This document shows, in pieces, positions 16,009 through 22,386 of a stretch of DNA of 33,054 nt; position 1 is the first letter of the stretch, and every line of letters begins with the position of its first letter. Source of the DNA: JBBQWR01 sp038210495. Its GTDB lineage: Bacteria > Planctomycetota > Planctomycetia > Pirellulales > DATAWG01. The stretch is from NCBI GenBank assembly GCA_038210495.1, contig JBBQWR010000054.1, forward strand, positions 1-33,054. Direction: 5' to 3'. A program made the position numbers and the translations under genes. The notes beneath the pieces are model-generated. The model did no database searches. It was not told where the DNA came from and saw nothing but the letters and a program-made list of their open reading frames with translations.

Positions 16009-16320
16009 ATGGCAAAGATTATGGAAGCGCTCGGCATGATCGAGACCAAGGGCTTTATCGCCTTGGTCGAGGCCAGCGACGCAATGTTGAAGGCGGCCAA
16101 TGTTCAGTTCCTCGGTTGGGACAAAGTTGGTAGCGGTCTGGTCACCGCGTTTGTGACGGGCGACGTAGCCGCCGTGAAAGCCGCGACCGATGCCGGCGCC
16201 AATGCTGCCGGTCGGGTCGGCGAAGTCGTCGCCGTCCAAGTCATCCCGCGTCCGCACGACGATATTGGCATCGTGCTACCGGCCACCGGCAAGCGAGCCC
16301 CGTCGAAGGGCGCGGACTGA
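16009..16320 (+). CDS. BMC-H hexameric shell protein 1
   Basis: A 103-residue single-domain BMC shell protein (Pfam BMC, EutM/PduA fold) that forms hexagonal tiles. It starts MAKIMEALGMIETKGFIALV at ATG 16009, with CGGAG upstream. The domain is complete: EASDAMLKAANVQFLG, pore loop KVGSGLVT (residues 39-46) and GDVAAVKAATDAGANAAGRV, ending VIPRP. An extra C-terminal tail of about 20 residues (HDDIGIVLPATGKRAPSKGA) follows. The pore GSG differs from GGG in the second BMC-H, so the two hexamers may pass different metabolites. Confidence 0.95.
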   Translation: MAKIMEALGMIETKGFIALVEASDAMLKAANVQFLGWDKVGSGLVTAFVTGDVAAVKAATDAGANAAGRVGEVVAVQVIPRPHDDIGIVLPATGKRAPSKGAD

Positions 16321-16498
16321 GAATGACTAATGACGAATGACGAATGTCTAATCAATGACGAATGCGGAAGCACGAATGACGAAGGACTGGAATCAAGTCC
16401 CTGCACAACATCGGAGCCTCAACCACAAACCTTCGTCATTCGACATTAGACACTAGCCATTGATTTAGACATTGGGTATTTCGTCATTCGTCATTTCC
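16321..16498. repeat. GACGAATGA/TCATTCGTC inverted-repeat element between the BMC-H genes
   Basis: The left part has repeated AATGACGAATGACGAATG, the right part the inverse (TTTCGTCATTCGTCATTTCC). The last 34 bases (16465-16498) are an exact copy of 16895-16928. No coding potential. It fills nearly the whole 224-base gap. Confidence 0.85.
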
Positions 16499-16544
16499 CT
16501 ACACTGCAATTTTCATCTTTGATCTCTAATCGAAAGTTTCTCCA

Positions 16545-16814
16545 ATGCAAAGCGCTATCGGATTGATTGAAACCAAGGGGCTCATCGCGCTGGTCGAAGC
16601 GACCGACGCCATGGCCAAGGCAGCCAATGTGCAAATCATCAAACGCGTCTCGATCGGCGGTGGTCTCGTGACCACCGTGGTGTCGGGCGACGTGGGAAGC
16701 GTGCGAGCGGCCGTCGAAGCCGGCGCCGCAGCCGCCACGCAAGTCGGCGACCTTGTCGCCAGCCACGTCATTCCGCGCCCGGCGGAGGGCTTGGTCGAAG
16801 CGTATTTGACTTAG
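16545..16814 (+). CDS. BMC-H hexameric shell protein 2
   Basis: An 89-residue minimal BMC-H protein starting MQSAIGLIETKGLIALVEAT. It is clearly paralogous to the upstream gene (IETKG-IALVEA-DAM-KAANVQ in common) but lacks its C-terminal tail and has the pore loop SIGGGLVT (36-43) instead of KVGSGLVT. The end reads VASHVIPRPAEGLVEAYLT. Both flanks carry the same 34-bp repeat. It forms shell hexamers together with BMC-H 1. No BMC-T gene is present in this locus. Confidence 0.95.
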   Translation: MQSAIGLIETKGLIALVEATDAMAKAANVQIIKRVSIGGGLVTTVVSGDVGSVRAAVEAGAAAATQVGDLVASHVIPRPAEGLVEAYLT

Positions 16815-16863
16815 CAGCGGAATGACGAACGACCCGCTTTTTTTAACCGAGGCGCAGAGCCCT

Positions 16864-16928
16864 TCGACATTCGTCATTAGACATTAGTCGTTGATTAGAC
16901 ATTGGGTATTTCGTCATTCGTCATTTCC
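16864..16928. repeat. second copy of the TCATTCGTCATT repeat
   Basis: The 34 bases at 16895-16928 are identical to 16465-16498, preceded by TTCGTCATTAGACATTAG. Together the two copies bracket BMC-H 2 as direct repeats. Confidence 0.85.
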
Positions 16929-16977
16929 AAACCTTCCTTCAAGCGTCCTCGCTCTCGGCTCACCCTCCACTCGCCCC

Positions 16978-18168
16978 ATGTACATCCTCGTAGCCAATCT
17001 CGGCTCGACCAGCTTCAAGTACCGGCTGTTCGACATGACCGACGAGCGTCAAGTCGCGCGCGGCGGTGTCGAACGGATCGGCTCCGCAGAGAGTCCCTGC
17101 TTCGTCGAGATCGGCGGAATGCGGCGAGACGCGACGATGCCGGCGCCCGATCATGCGGCGGCCGTGCGGTGTTGCTTGGACCAACTGACCGATCAGGCGA
17201 CGGGCTGTTTGAAGTCGGCAAGCGACGTGTCGGCGATCGGATTCAAGGCCGTGCATGGAGGCGCCATGACCGGCGTGCAGCGGGTCACGCCCGAACTGCT
17301 CGCCGCGATGGAAGAAGTGAGCCAAGTCGCGCCGGCCCACAACCCGCCGTACATCGCGGCGATGCGACTCTTGAGCGATAAGTTGCCGGGCATGCCGTTG
17401 GTGGCCGCGTTCGAGACGGGGTTTCACGCCACGATTCCCGACCGGCTCAAATACTACGCGGCGCCGATGGAATGGGCCGAGAAGTATCGTGTCCGTCGCT
17501 GGGGTTTTCATGGCGCGAGCCATCGATTCATCGCCCAGCGGACGGCGGAACTGACTGGCCGCGACAATCTCAAAATCATTTCGTGCCACTTGGGTGGTTC
17601 GAGCTCGGTGACGGCGATCCGCGATGGAAAGAGCGTGGCGACCAGCATGGGCATGAGCCCGCAGTCGGGCTTGCCGCAAAACAACCGTGTCGGCGATTTC
17701 GACGCATTCGCGGTGCCGCTCATCATGGAGCGCACGGGTCTGTCGCACGCCGAGGTGCTGCACGAGTTGGCGGAGCGAGGCGGGCTGCTCGGACTCAGCG
17801 GAGTCAGCGGCGACGTGCGCGATCTCGAGCAGGCGGCCGCGGCGGGCAACGAGCGAGCTCGCTTGGCCCTTGATGTGTTCACTTCAAGCGTGCGACATCA
17901 CATCGGATCGTATTTAGTCGAGTTAGGTGGCGCCGATGCGATCGTCATGACCGGCGGTATTGGCGAAAACAGCGCCAGCGTGCGGCAGGTGGTGCTTGGA
18001 AATCTCGAGTGGTTCGGCATCGAGACCGACGCCGAGAAAAATCGCTCGGCCTGTGGCGAAACTCGGATCGACGCGGCCTCGAGCCGAGTGCAGTTGTGGA
18101 TCATGCCGACCAACGAAGAGATCGTTGTCGCTCGACAAACGAAACAATTTTTACAGAACGCCTCCTAA
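16978..18168 (+). CDS. ackA: acetate-kinase-family carboxylate kinase of the BMC pathway
   Basis: A 396-residue ASKHA-fold kinase of the AckA/PduW family, expected to make ATP and a carboxylate from the acyl phosphate produced by PduL. It starts MYILVANLGSTSFKYRLFD (family N-x-GS-x-S-x-K). Other visible blocks are FKAVHGG (89-95), HNPPYIAAMRLL, AAFETGFHATIP (144-154), WGFHGASHRF (H178), ISCHLGGSSSV (H204), NRVGDFDAF (R237) and MTGGIGENSASVR. Compared with classical acetate kinases, three active-site positions differ: Lys90 for Arg91, Glu146 for Asp148 and Gly207 for Asn211 (Methanosarcina numbering). A non-acetate substrate such as lactyl phosphate is likely. No encapsulation helix is seen at either end, so it probably acts in the cytosol. 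Confidence 0.9.
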   Translation: MYILVANLGSTSFKYRLFDMTDERQVARGGVERIGSAESPCFVEIGGMRRDATMPAPDHAAAVRCCLDQLTDQATGCLKSASDVSAIGFKAVHGGAMTGVQRVTPELLAAMEEVSQVAPAHNPPYIAAMRLLSDKLPGMPLVAAFETGFHATIPDRLKYYAAPMEWAEKYRVRRWGFHGASHRFIAQRTAELTGRDNLKIISCHLGGSSSVTAIRDGKSVATSMGMSPQSGLPQNNRVGDFDAFAVPLIMERTGLSHAEVLHELAERGGLLGLSGVSGDVRDLEQAAAAGNERARLALDVFTSSVRHHIGSYLVELGGADAIVMTGGIGENSASVRQVVLGNLEWFGIETDAEKNRSACGETRIDAASSRVQLWIMPTNEEIVVARQTKQFLQNAS

Positions 18169-18174
18169 GGAGAA

Positions 18175-18255
18175 AAAGGGGTCAGAACTATTTATTTCGG
18201 AGAAGCGTATCGCGTAGTGGTCGCAACCGACCAAATAAATAGTTCTGACCCCTTT
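18175..18255. repeat. perfect 23-bp inverted repeat (REP/BIME-like) inside the operon
   Basis: AAAGGGGTCAGAACTATTTA, continuing TTT, at 18175-18197 pairs perfectly with 18233-18255, around a 35-base loop. It begins seven bases after the kinase stop and ends nine bases before the BMC-P start, so it occupies the entire gap. It is AT-rich, unlike the genes. Confidence 0.9.
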
Positions 18256-18264
18256 ATAAATCGC

Positions 18265-18579
18265 ATGTTCGTGGCCAAAGTCACCGGCGCCGTGGTCGCC
18301 ACGCAGAAGGTCGCATCGATGGTCGGCCATAAGCTGCTAGTCGTCGAGCCCTATCGGCTGGATCCAGAAACGCGGCAGTCGCTCAAGACGACCGGCCGGA
18401 CGTTCGTGGCCGTGGACACCGTGGGCGCCGGCGAAGGAGAGTTCGTGCTGATCACGCAAGGCTCCAGCGCCCGGCTCACGCCCGAGACCAAGTCGCTGCC
18501 GATCGACACGGTGATTATCGGAATCGTCGACAGCGTGTTCGTCGATCAGCAGCCCGTTTTTCAGCGCAATGATGAGTAG
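18265..18579 (+). CDS. BMC-P (EutN/CcmL) pentameric vertex protein 1
   Basis: A 104-residue EutN/CcmL-fold protein that caps shell vertices. ATG 18265 (MFVAKVTGAVVATQKVASMV) is the true start; an upstream extension would be encoded by the inverted repeat. Family marks: VTGAVVATQK, LLVVEPYRLD, the pentamer loop VDTVGAGEGEFVLITQGSSA, and TVIIGIVDSVFV. The first of three BMC-P genes in the locus. It lies between the kinase and the aldehyde dehydrogenase. Confidence 0.95.
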   Translation: MFVAKVTGAVVATQKVASMVGHKLLVVEPYRLDPETRQSLKTTGRTFVAVDTVGAGEGEFVLITQGSSARLTPETKSLPIDTVIIGIVDSVFVDQQPVFQRNDE

Positions 18580-18601
18580 TGACGAAACGAGCGAAGCAAA
18601 A

Positions 18602-18622
18602 CCCTCTCCCAAAGGGAGAGGG
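18602..18622. repeat. CCCTCTCCC hairpin
   Basis: CCCTCTCCC-AAA-GGGAGAGGG, a perfect 9-bp stem in the 96-base gap between BMC-P 1 and the aldehyde dehydrogenase. No T tract. Likely a dispersed repeat; it may slow degradation of the transcript. Confidence 0.7.
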
Positions 18623-18675
18623 AGTAAGCAACACAAAATCCACCCACAACCAACCACCCGCACATAAGCCGATCC

Positions 18676-20112
18676 ATGGAAGCCACCGAGCAAATCATCC
18701 GCCGAGTCGTCGAGCAAGTCCTGTCGCAAATGAAGCCGGGCATTCACGCCGGTAACGGCCGCGATTTCTCCGGCCGGTACGGGATCTTCACATGCGTCGA
18801 CGAAGCCGTGAAAGCGGCCACCACGGCCTTCGAGCAACTCAGCGAACGCACACTGGCCGATCGCAAGCAAATCATCGATCACATTCGCCGCATTTCGATC
18901 GATCAATCGGTCGAGCTCGGGACCATGGAGATGGAAGAAACCAAGATCGGTCGGCTCGTTCATAAGATCGAGAAGCTCCGAGTTCTCGGCGAGCGAACGC
19001 CGGGCGTTGAGTTTATGCGGAGCGAGGTCTTTAGCGGCGACCATGGCTTGGCGGTCATCGAGCACGCCCCGTTCGGCGTCATCGGAGCGATCACGCCCGT
19101 CACGCATTCGCTGCCCACGATTACGGGCAACGCGGTGAGCATGATCGCCGGCGGCAATACCGTGGTGGTCAATCCGCATCCCAGCGGCAAGCGAGTCGCG
19201 GCCGAAGGGGTCAAGCGATTCAATCAAGCCATCTATCGCGACCTGGGCATCGACAATCTCATTTGCGTGATCGCCGAGCCGACGCTCGAATCGGCCGACG
19301 CATTGTTCAATCACCGCGGAGTGAAGCTGATCTGCGTCACCGGCGGCCCAGCCGTCGCCAAGGCCGCGCTGCAAAGCTCCAAGCGGGCGATCGTCGCCGG
19401 CCCGGGCAATCCACCGGTCGTCGTCGACGAGACGGCCGACCTGGATCGAGCCGCTCGGGCGATTATCTACGGCGCGTCGTACGACAACAATCTGCTGTGC
19501 ATCGCCGAAAAGGAAGTCTTCGTAGTCGCAGAGGTGTTCGATGCGATGCTCGCGGCAATGGATCGAGCGGGCGCCGTGAGACTGAATGCCCGCGAGGTCG
19601 AGGCGCTGACGAAAGTCGCGATCGTCAGCGTGGGCGAGGGGGAGCACAAGCACGACGCGGCGTCGAAAGATTTTCTCGGCAAGGACGCGGCCGTGTTGGC
19701 TCGCGGCATCGGCAAGACCGTGCCCGCTCAAACGGAGCTGCTCTTTGGCGAAACGGACGAGACCAACCCGTTCGTGCCGGTGGAGCAGATGATGCCGTTT
19801 TTGCCGTTCGTTCGCTGCCGCAACGTGGACGAGGCGATCGAGAAGGCCCAGCACTACGAGCACGGTTATCGCCACACGAGCATCATTCATTCGAACAACG
19901 TGCGGAACATGACTCGAATGGGCCGCGTCATGGACACCACGCTGTTCGTGAAAAACGGTCCGTGCACGGCGGCCTTGGGATTGGGCGGCGAGGGATACTT
20001 GTCGTTCTCGATCGCCACGCCGACCGGCGAGGGAGTGACGTCGCCGCTGACGTTTACCCGCGAACGCCGCTGCTCGCTGATCGACGATTTGAGAATACTC
20101 GGCAAAGCGTAA
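18676..20112 (+). CDS. BMC CoA-acylating aldehyde dehydrogenase (PduP/EutE-like)
   Basis: A 478-residue enzyme, the signature cargo of the compartment, expected to oxidise an aldehyde (lactaldehyde in PV BMCs) with NAD and CoA to acyl-CoA. The N-terminal encapsulation helix EATEQIIRRVVEQVLSQM (2-19) is followed by a Gly-rich linker. The aldehyde dehydrogenase fold shows APFGVIGAITPVTHSLPTI (131-149), VVVNPHPSGK, ICVTGGPAVAKAAL (219-232) and the nucleophile Cys275 in YDNNLLCIAEKEVFV, typical of the acylating subgroup. The C-terminal part has GPCTAALGLGGEGYLSFSIA. Length is normal for tagged family members. Confidence 0.95.
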   Translation: MEATEQIIRRVVEQVLSQMKPGIHAGNGRDFSGRYGIFTCVDEAVKAATTAFEQLSERTLADRKQIIDHIRRISIDQSVELGTMEMEETKIGRLVHKIEKLRVLGERTPGVEFMRSEVFSGDHGLAVIEHAPFGVIGAITPVTHSLPTITGNAVSMIAGGNTVVVNPHPSGKRVAAEGVKRFNQAIYRDLGIDNLICVIAEPTLESADALFNHRGVKLICVTGGPAVAKAALQSSKRAIVAGPGNPPVVVDETADLDRAARAIIYGASYDNNLLCIAEKEVFVVAEVFDAMLAAMDRAGAVRLNAREVEALTKVAIVSVGEGEHKHDAASKDFLGKDAAVLARGIGKTVPAQTELLFGETDETNPFVPVEQMMPFLPFVRCRNVDEAIEKAQHYEHGYRHTSIIHSNNVRNMTRMGRVMDTTLFVKNGPCTAALGLGGEGYLSFSIATPTGEGVTSPLTFTRERRCSLIDDLRILGKA

Positions 20113-20151
20113 CCCTTAGCCGCGCTCGCTCGCGACGCGCTCCGCAATAAC

Positions 20152-20412
20152 ATGCAACTCGGTTTAGTCGTAGGAACAGCGACGGCGACGGCCAAGCATT
20201 CATCCATGAATGGTTGGAAGCTGCTGATCGTCCAGCCGATGCTGATCGACGGCCGCACGCCAGATGGCGATCCGCAATTGGCGGTCGACACGTTGGGCGC
20301 CGGCGCGGGCGAGCAGGTGATGATCTCCAGTGATGGGGACTCGACGAGAGCGTTGCTGGGGGTTGAGGCGACGCCGGTTCGCTGGTGCGTGATAGGAATT
20401 CCCGACGGATGA
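20152..20412 (+). CDS. BMC-P (EutN/CcmL) pentameric vertex protein 2
   Basis: An 86-residue EutN/CcmL protein starting MQLGLVVGTATATAKHSSMN. Family marks: GWKLLIVQPMLID, VDTLGAGAGEQVMISSDGDS and RWCVIGIPDG at the end. It is the most compact of the three BMC-P. Its stop overlaps the next start (ATGA), so its translation is coupled to the RpiB-like protein. Confidence 0.95.
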   Translation: MQLGLVVGTATATAKHSSMNGWKLLIVQPMLIDGRTPDGDPQLAVDTLGAGAGEQVMISSDGDSTRALLGVEATPVRWCVIGIPDG

Positions 20413-21029
20413 ACAGGGCCGCCACGGAGCAAATCACCGGCGAGTTGGCGATCAGCGACGAAGTCGTGGCGCTAGCCGGACTGCACGGCCGGCTCGGCGG
20501 CATCAGCCGGCTTATGGTTCGCCGCGGCGCGATCATCACGCCGGCCGTGCGAGATTTGCTGCGCGACAAAAAAATTGAACTTATAACTCAGGCGTCGGCC
20601 GAGAACAACGTTAACGCCATCGCGGGCAAGACTCGACTGCTGTTGGGAGTGGCGAACACAAATTACCGGCCGGCCGAACTGCTTCGAGTACTCGGCCGCG
20701 AGCCGATCGCGATCGAGCAGCCCGTGGCGACCGGATTTAACGAACACATGGAACTCCTGACGGCCGCAGTTTCGACTGGCGATACACTCGGCATGTTGCT
20801 CACCGAAGAAACGGCCGCGGCCTTGTGCCTGGCCAATCGTCATGGCGGAGTGCGGGCGATCGCGGCGACCGATAGCCGTGGCGTGGCGGATGGAGTGCGG
20901 GCGATCGGGGCGAATCTGCTGGTGGTCCATCCGCGCGGCAGAACCTTGTTCGAGATGAAACGAATCGTGAGTCAATTTTGTGCGGGCGGCCCGAGGATTT
21001 GTCCCGAGCTGTGGCGCGGCCGGTTGTAA
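20409..21029 (+). CDS. RpiB/LacA-like BMC-associated protein, unknown function
   Basis: A 206-residue protein starting MNRAATEQITGELAISDEVV, ATGA-coupled to BMC-P 2. Residues about 30-65 contain RLMVRRGAIITPAVRDLLRD, a segment that resembles the TPAARD-type stretch of other BMC-associated proteins. The rest (about 78-200) follows the pattern of RpiB/LacAB sugar-phosphate isomerases: LLLGVANTNYRPAELLRVLG, TGDTLGMLLTEETAAALCLA, GGVRAIAATDSRGVADGVRA and IGANLLVVHPRG. The usual CGTGIG catalytic loop is replaced by LLTEETAAALC, so ordinary ribose-5-phosphate isomerase activity is unlikely. A sugar-phosphate binding or isomerising role within the compartment is inferred. Family placement is by pattern, not by alignment. 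Confidence 0.75.
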   Translation: MNRAATEQITGELAISDEVVALAGLHGRLGGISRLMVRRGAIITPAVRDLLRDKKIELITQASAENNVNAIAGKTRLLLGVANTNYRPAELLRVLGREPIAIEQPVATGFNEHMELLTAAVSTGDTLGMLLTEETAAALCLANRHGGVRAIAATDSRGVADGVRAIGANLLVVHPRGRTLFEMKRIVSQFCAGGPRICPELWRGRL

Positions 21030-21069
21030 GTTTAGCGCGTTGCTAGCGAACGCGGCGATGGGACATATC

Positions 21070-21381
21070 ATGCGAATTGGCACTGTTATTGGAACTGTCA
21101 CGCTGAACCGGGCGAACCCGACGATGCTCGGCGCGAGCTATCGTTTGGTCGTGCCGTTATCGCTGGCGAATTTGACCGGCGACCTCAGCGAAATCGCGGA
21201 AGAAATTGTCGTGTACGACGAGCTCGGCGCCGGCGTCGGCAGCCAAATCGCCGTCAGCGAAGGGGGCGAAGCGGCTCAACCTTTCCGACCCAAGATCAAA
21301 CCCGTGGACGCCTACAACGCGGCCATTCTCGACCATATCTATCTAAAACCAGGCCTGCTCGAAAAAGCGAAATCATCATGA
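21070..21381 (+). CDS. BMC-P (EutN/CcmL) pentameric vertex protein 3
   Basis: A 103-residue EutN/CcmL protein; ATG 21070 gives the family start MRIGTVIGTVTLNRANPTML. Marks: YRLVVPLSL, VVYDELGAGVGSQIAVSEGG and the extension IKPVDAYNAAILDHIYLK near the C-terminus. That extension is longer than in the other two and contains an HIYL segment that may contact neighbours. ATGA overlap with the aldolase gene couples their translation. Confidence 0.93.
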   Translation: MRIGTVIGTVTLNRANPTMLGASYRLVVPLSLANLTGDLSEIAEEIVVYDELGAGVGSQIAVSEGGEAAQPFRPKIKPVDAYNAAILDHIYLKPGLLEKAKSS

Positions 21382-22253
21382 ACAACCTGCACCGCCTCAA
21401 AGAAGAAATCTGCGACATCGGTCGACGGATTTATAACAAGGGATTCGCCGCCGGCAACGACGGCAACATCAGCTACCGGCTCGGCGAGAACGAAGTCCTC
21501 TGCACGCCGACGATGGTCTCCAAGGGATTTTTAAAGCCCTCGGATTTGTGCATCGTCGACATGGAGGCCAATCAACTTTCCGGTCAGAAGAAACGGACGA
21601 GCGAGATTCGTCTGCATCTGGCAATCATGAAAGAGCGGCCGGAGATCAAGAGCGTCGTTCACTGCCACCCGCCGCACGCCACCGCGTTTGCCGTCGCCCG
21701 CGAGCCGATTCCACAGTGCGTGCTCCCCGAGGTCGAGGTGTTCCTTGGCGACGTGCCGATCACCAAATACGAAACGCCGGGCGGGCAAGAATTCGCCGAT
21801 ACGATTCTGCCTTTCGTCAAGAAATCGAACGTGATCATCCTGGCCAACCACGGCACGGTCAGCTTCGGCGAAACGGTGGAGAAGGCTTACTGGTGGACTG
21901 AGATTCTCGACGCCTACTGCCGAATCCTGATGCTGGCCCGCGACCTGGGCAAGGTAAATTACTTCGACGAAACGAAGACTCGCGAGCTGCTGGATCTGAA
22001 ACAAAAGTGGGGCTATACCGATCCGCGGCTCGAGCCGGAAATGAAGAACTGCGACATCTGCGCCAATGACGTGTTCCGCGACAGTTGGAGAGAGTCGGGC
22101 ATCGAGCGAAAAGCGTTCGAGGCGCCCCCGGCGATGGGACCGAAAGCGGGGAAGAAGTCGGGAGACGGGAGTCGGGAGTCGGGAGTGAATGCGGATCAGG
22201 AAAAGCTAATCCGGGAGATTACGCAACGGGTGATGGCCGCGCTGGGGAAGTAG
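21378..22253 (+). CDS. class II aldolase (L-fuculose-phosphate aldolase type) with C-terminal encapsulation helix
   Basis: A 291-residue zinc-dependent aldolase. Zn ligands are H95 and H97 (VVHCHPPHATAF) and H158 (ILANHGTVSFGE); the catalytic Glu is E76 (RTSEIRLH). GFAAGNDGNISYRL (22-35) is the family N-terminal block. It should cleave fuculose-1-P or rhamnulose-1-P to DHAP and L-lactaldehyde. After the catalytic domain (about 1-250) a linker of about 20 residues (PKAGKKSGDGSRESGVNAD) leads to an amphipathic helix QEKLIREITQRVMAALGK (274-291), a typical BMC encapsulation peptide. The linker is encoded by a GGGAGTC tandem repeat also found elsewhere. A C-x-x-C (C225, C228) of unknown role lies before the linker. 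Confidence 0.93.
   Translation: MNNLHRLKEEICDIGRRIYNKGFAAGNDGNISYRLGENEVLCTPTMVSKGFLKPSDLCIVDMEANQLSGQKKRTSEIRLHLAIMKERPEIKSVVHCHPPHATAFAVAREPIPQCVLPEVEVFLGDVPITKYETPGGQEFADTILPFVKKSNVIILANHGTVSFGETVEKAYWWTEILDAYCRILMLARDLGKVNYFDETKTRELLDLKQKWGYTDPRLEPEMKNCDICANDVFRDSWRESGIERKAFEAPPAMGPKAGKKSGDGSRESGVNADQEKLIREITQRVMAALGK
22158..22186 (+). repeat. GGGAGTC tandem repeat encoding the aldolase linker
   Basis: TCGGGAGACGGGAGTCGGGA, continuing GTCGGGAGT: about four 7-bp GGGAGTC-like units. Inverse copies lie at 24821-24847 in an intergenic gap, so an intergenic repeat family has been recruited into the reading frame. Confidence 0.75.
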
Positions 22254-22300
22254 GCGCCAGGGCAGGAGGGGGAGATGGGGAGTGGGGAAAACGGGAGTGG

Positions 22301-22332
22301 CCGGGGCTGGAGGCGCATCGCCGAAGCCCCGG
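22301..22332. repeat. palindromic repeat in the aldolase-dehydrogenase gap
   Basis: CCGGGGCT (22301-22308) pairs with AGCCCCGG (22325-22332). No T tract. It follows a G-rich GGAG stretch (22261-22300) of the GGGAGT repeat type. The remaining bases up to the next start hold nothing else recognisable. Confidence 0.6.
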
Positions 22333-22386
22333 ATGCGCGATGGCTACAACGCTGAGAACTAAAATACATAACTTCGGTAATCAACC

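Noticed and set aside
16321..16500. Repeated GACGAATG motifs as a CRISPR or iteron origin
   Set aside because: Irregular spacing and inverse copies on the other side; better explained as an inverted-repeat element.
18337..19890. Long open frame of 517 codons on the minus strand across BMC-P 1 and the aldehyde dehydrogenase
   Set aside because: It is the antisense shadow of two certain genes in high-GC DNA; composition is Arg/His/Asp-rich with no domain.
16009..21381. Possible BMC-T (tandem-domain) shell gene
   Set aside because: All shell genes are single-domain; lengths 86-104 residues exclude a tandem BMC protein.
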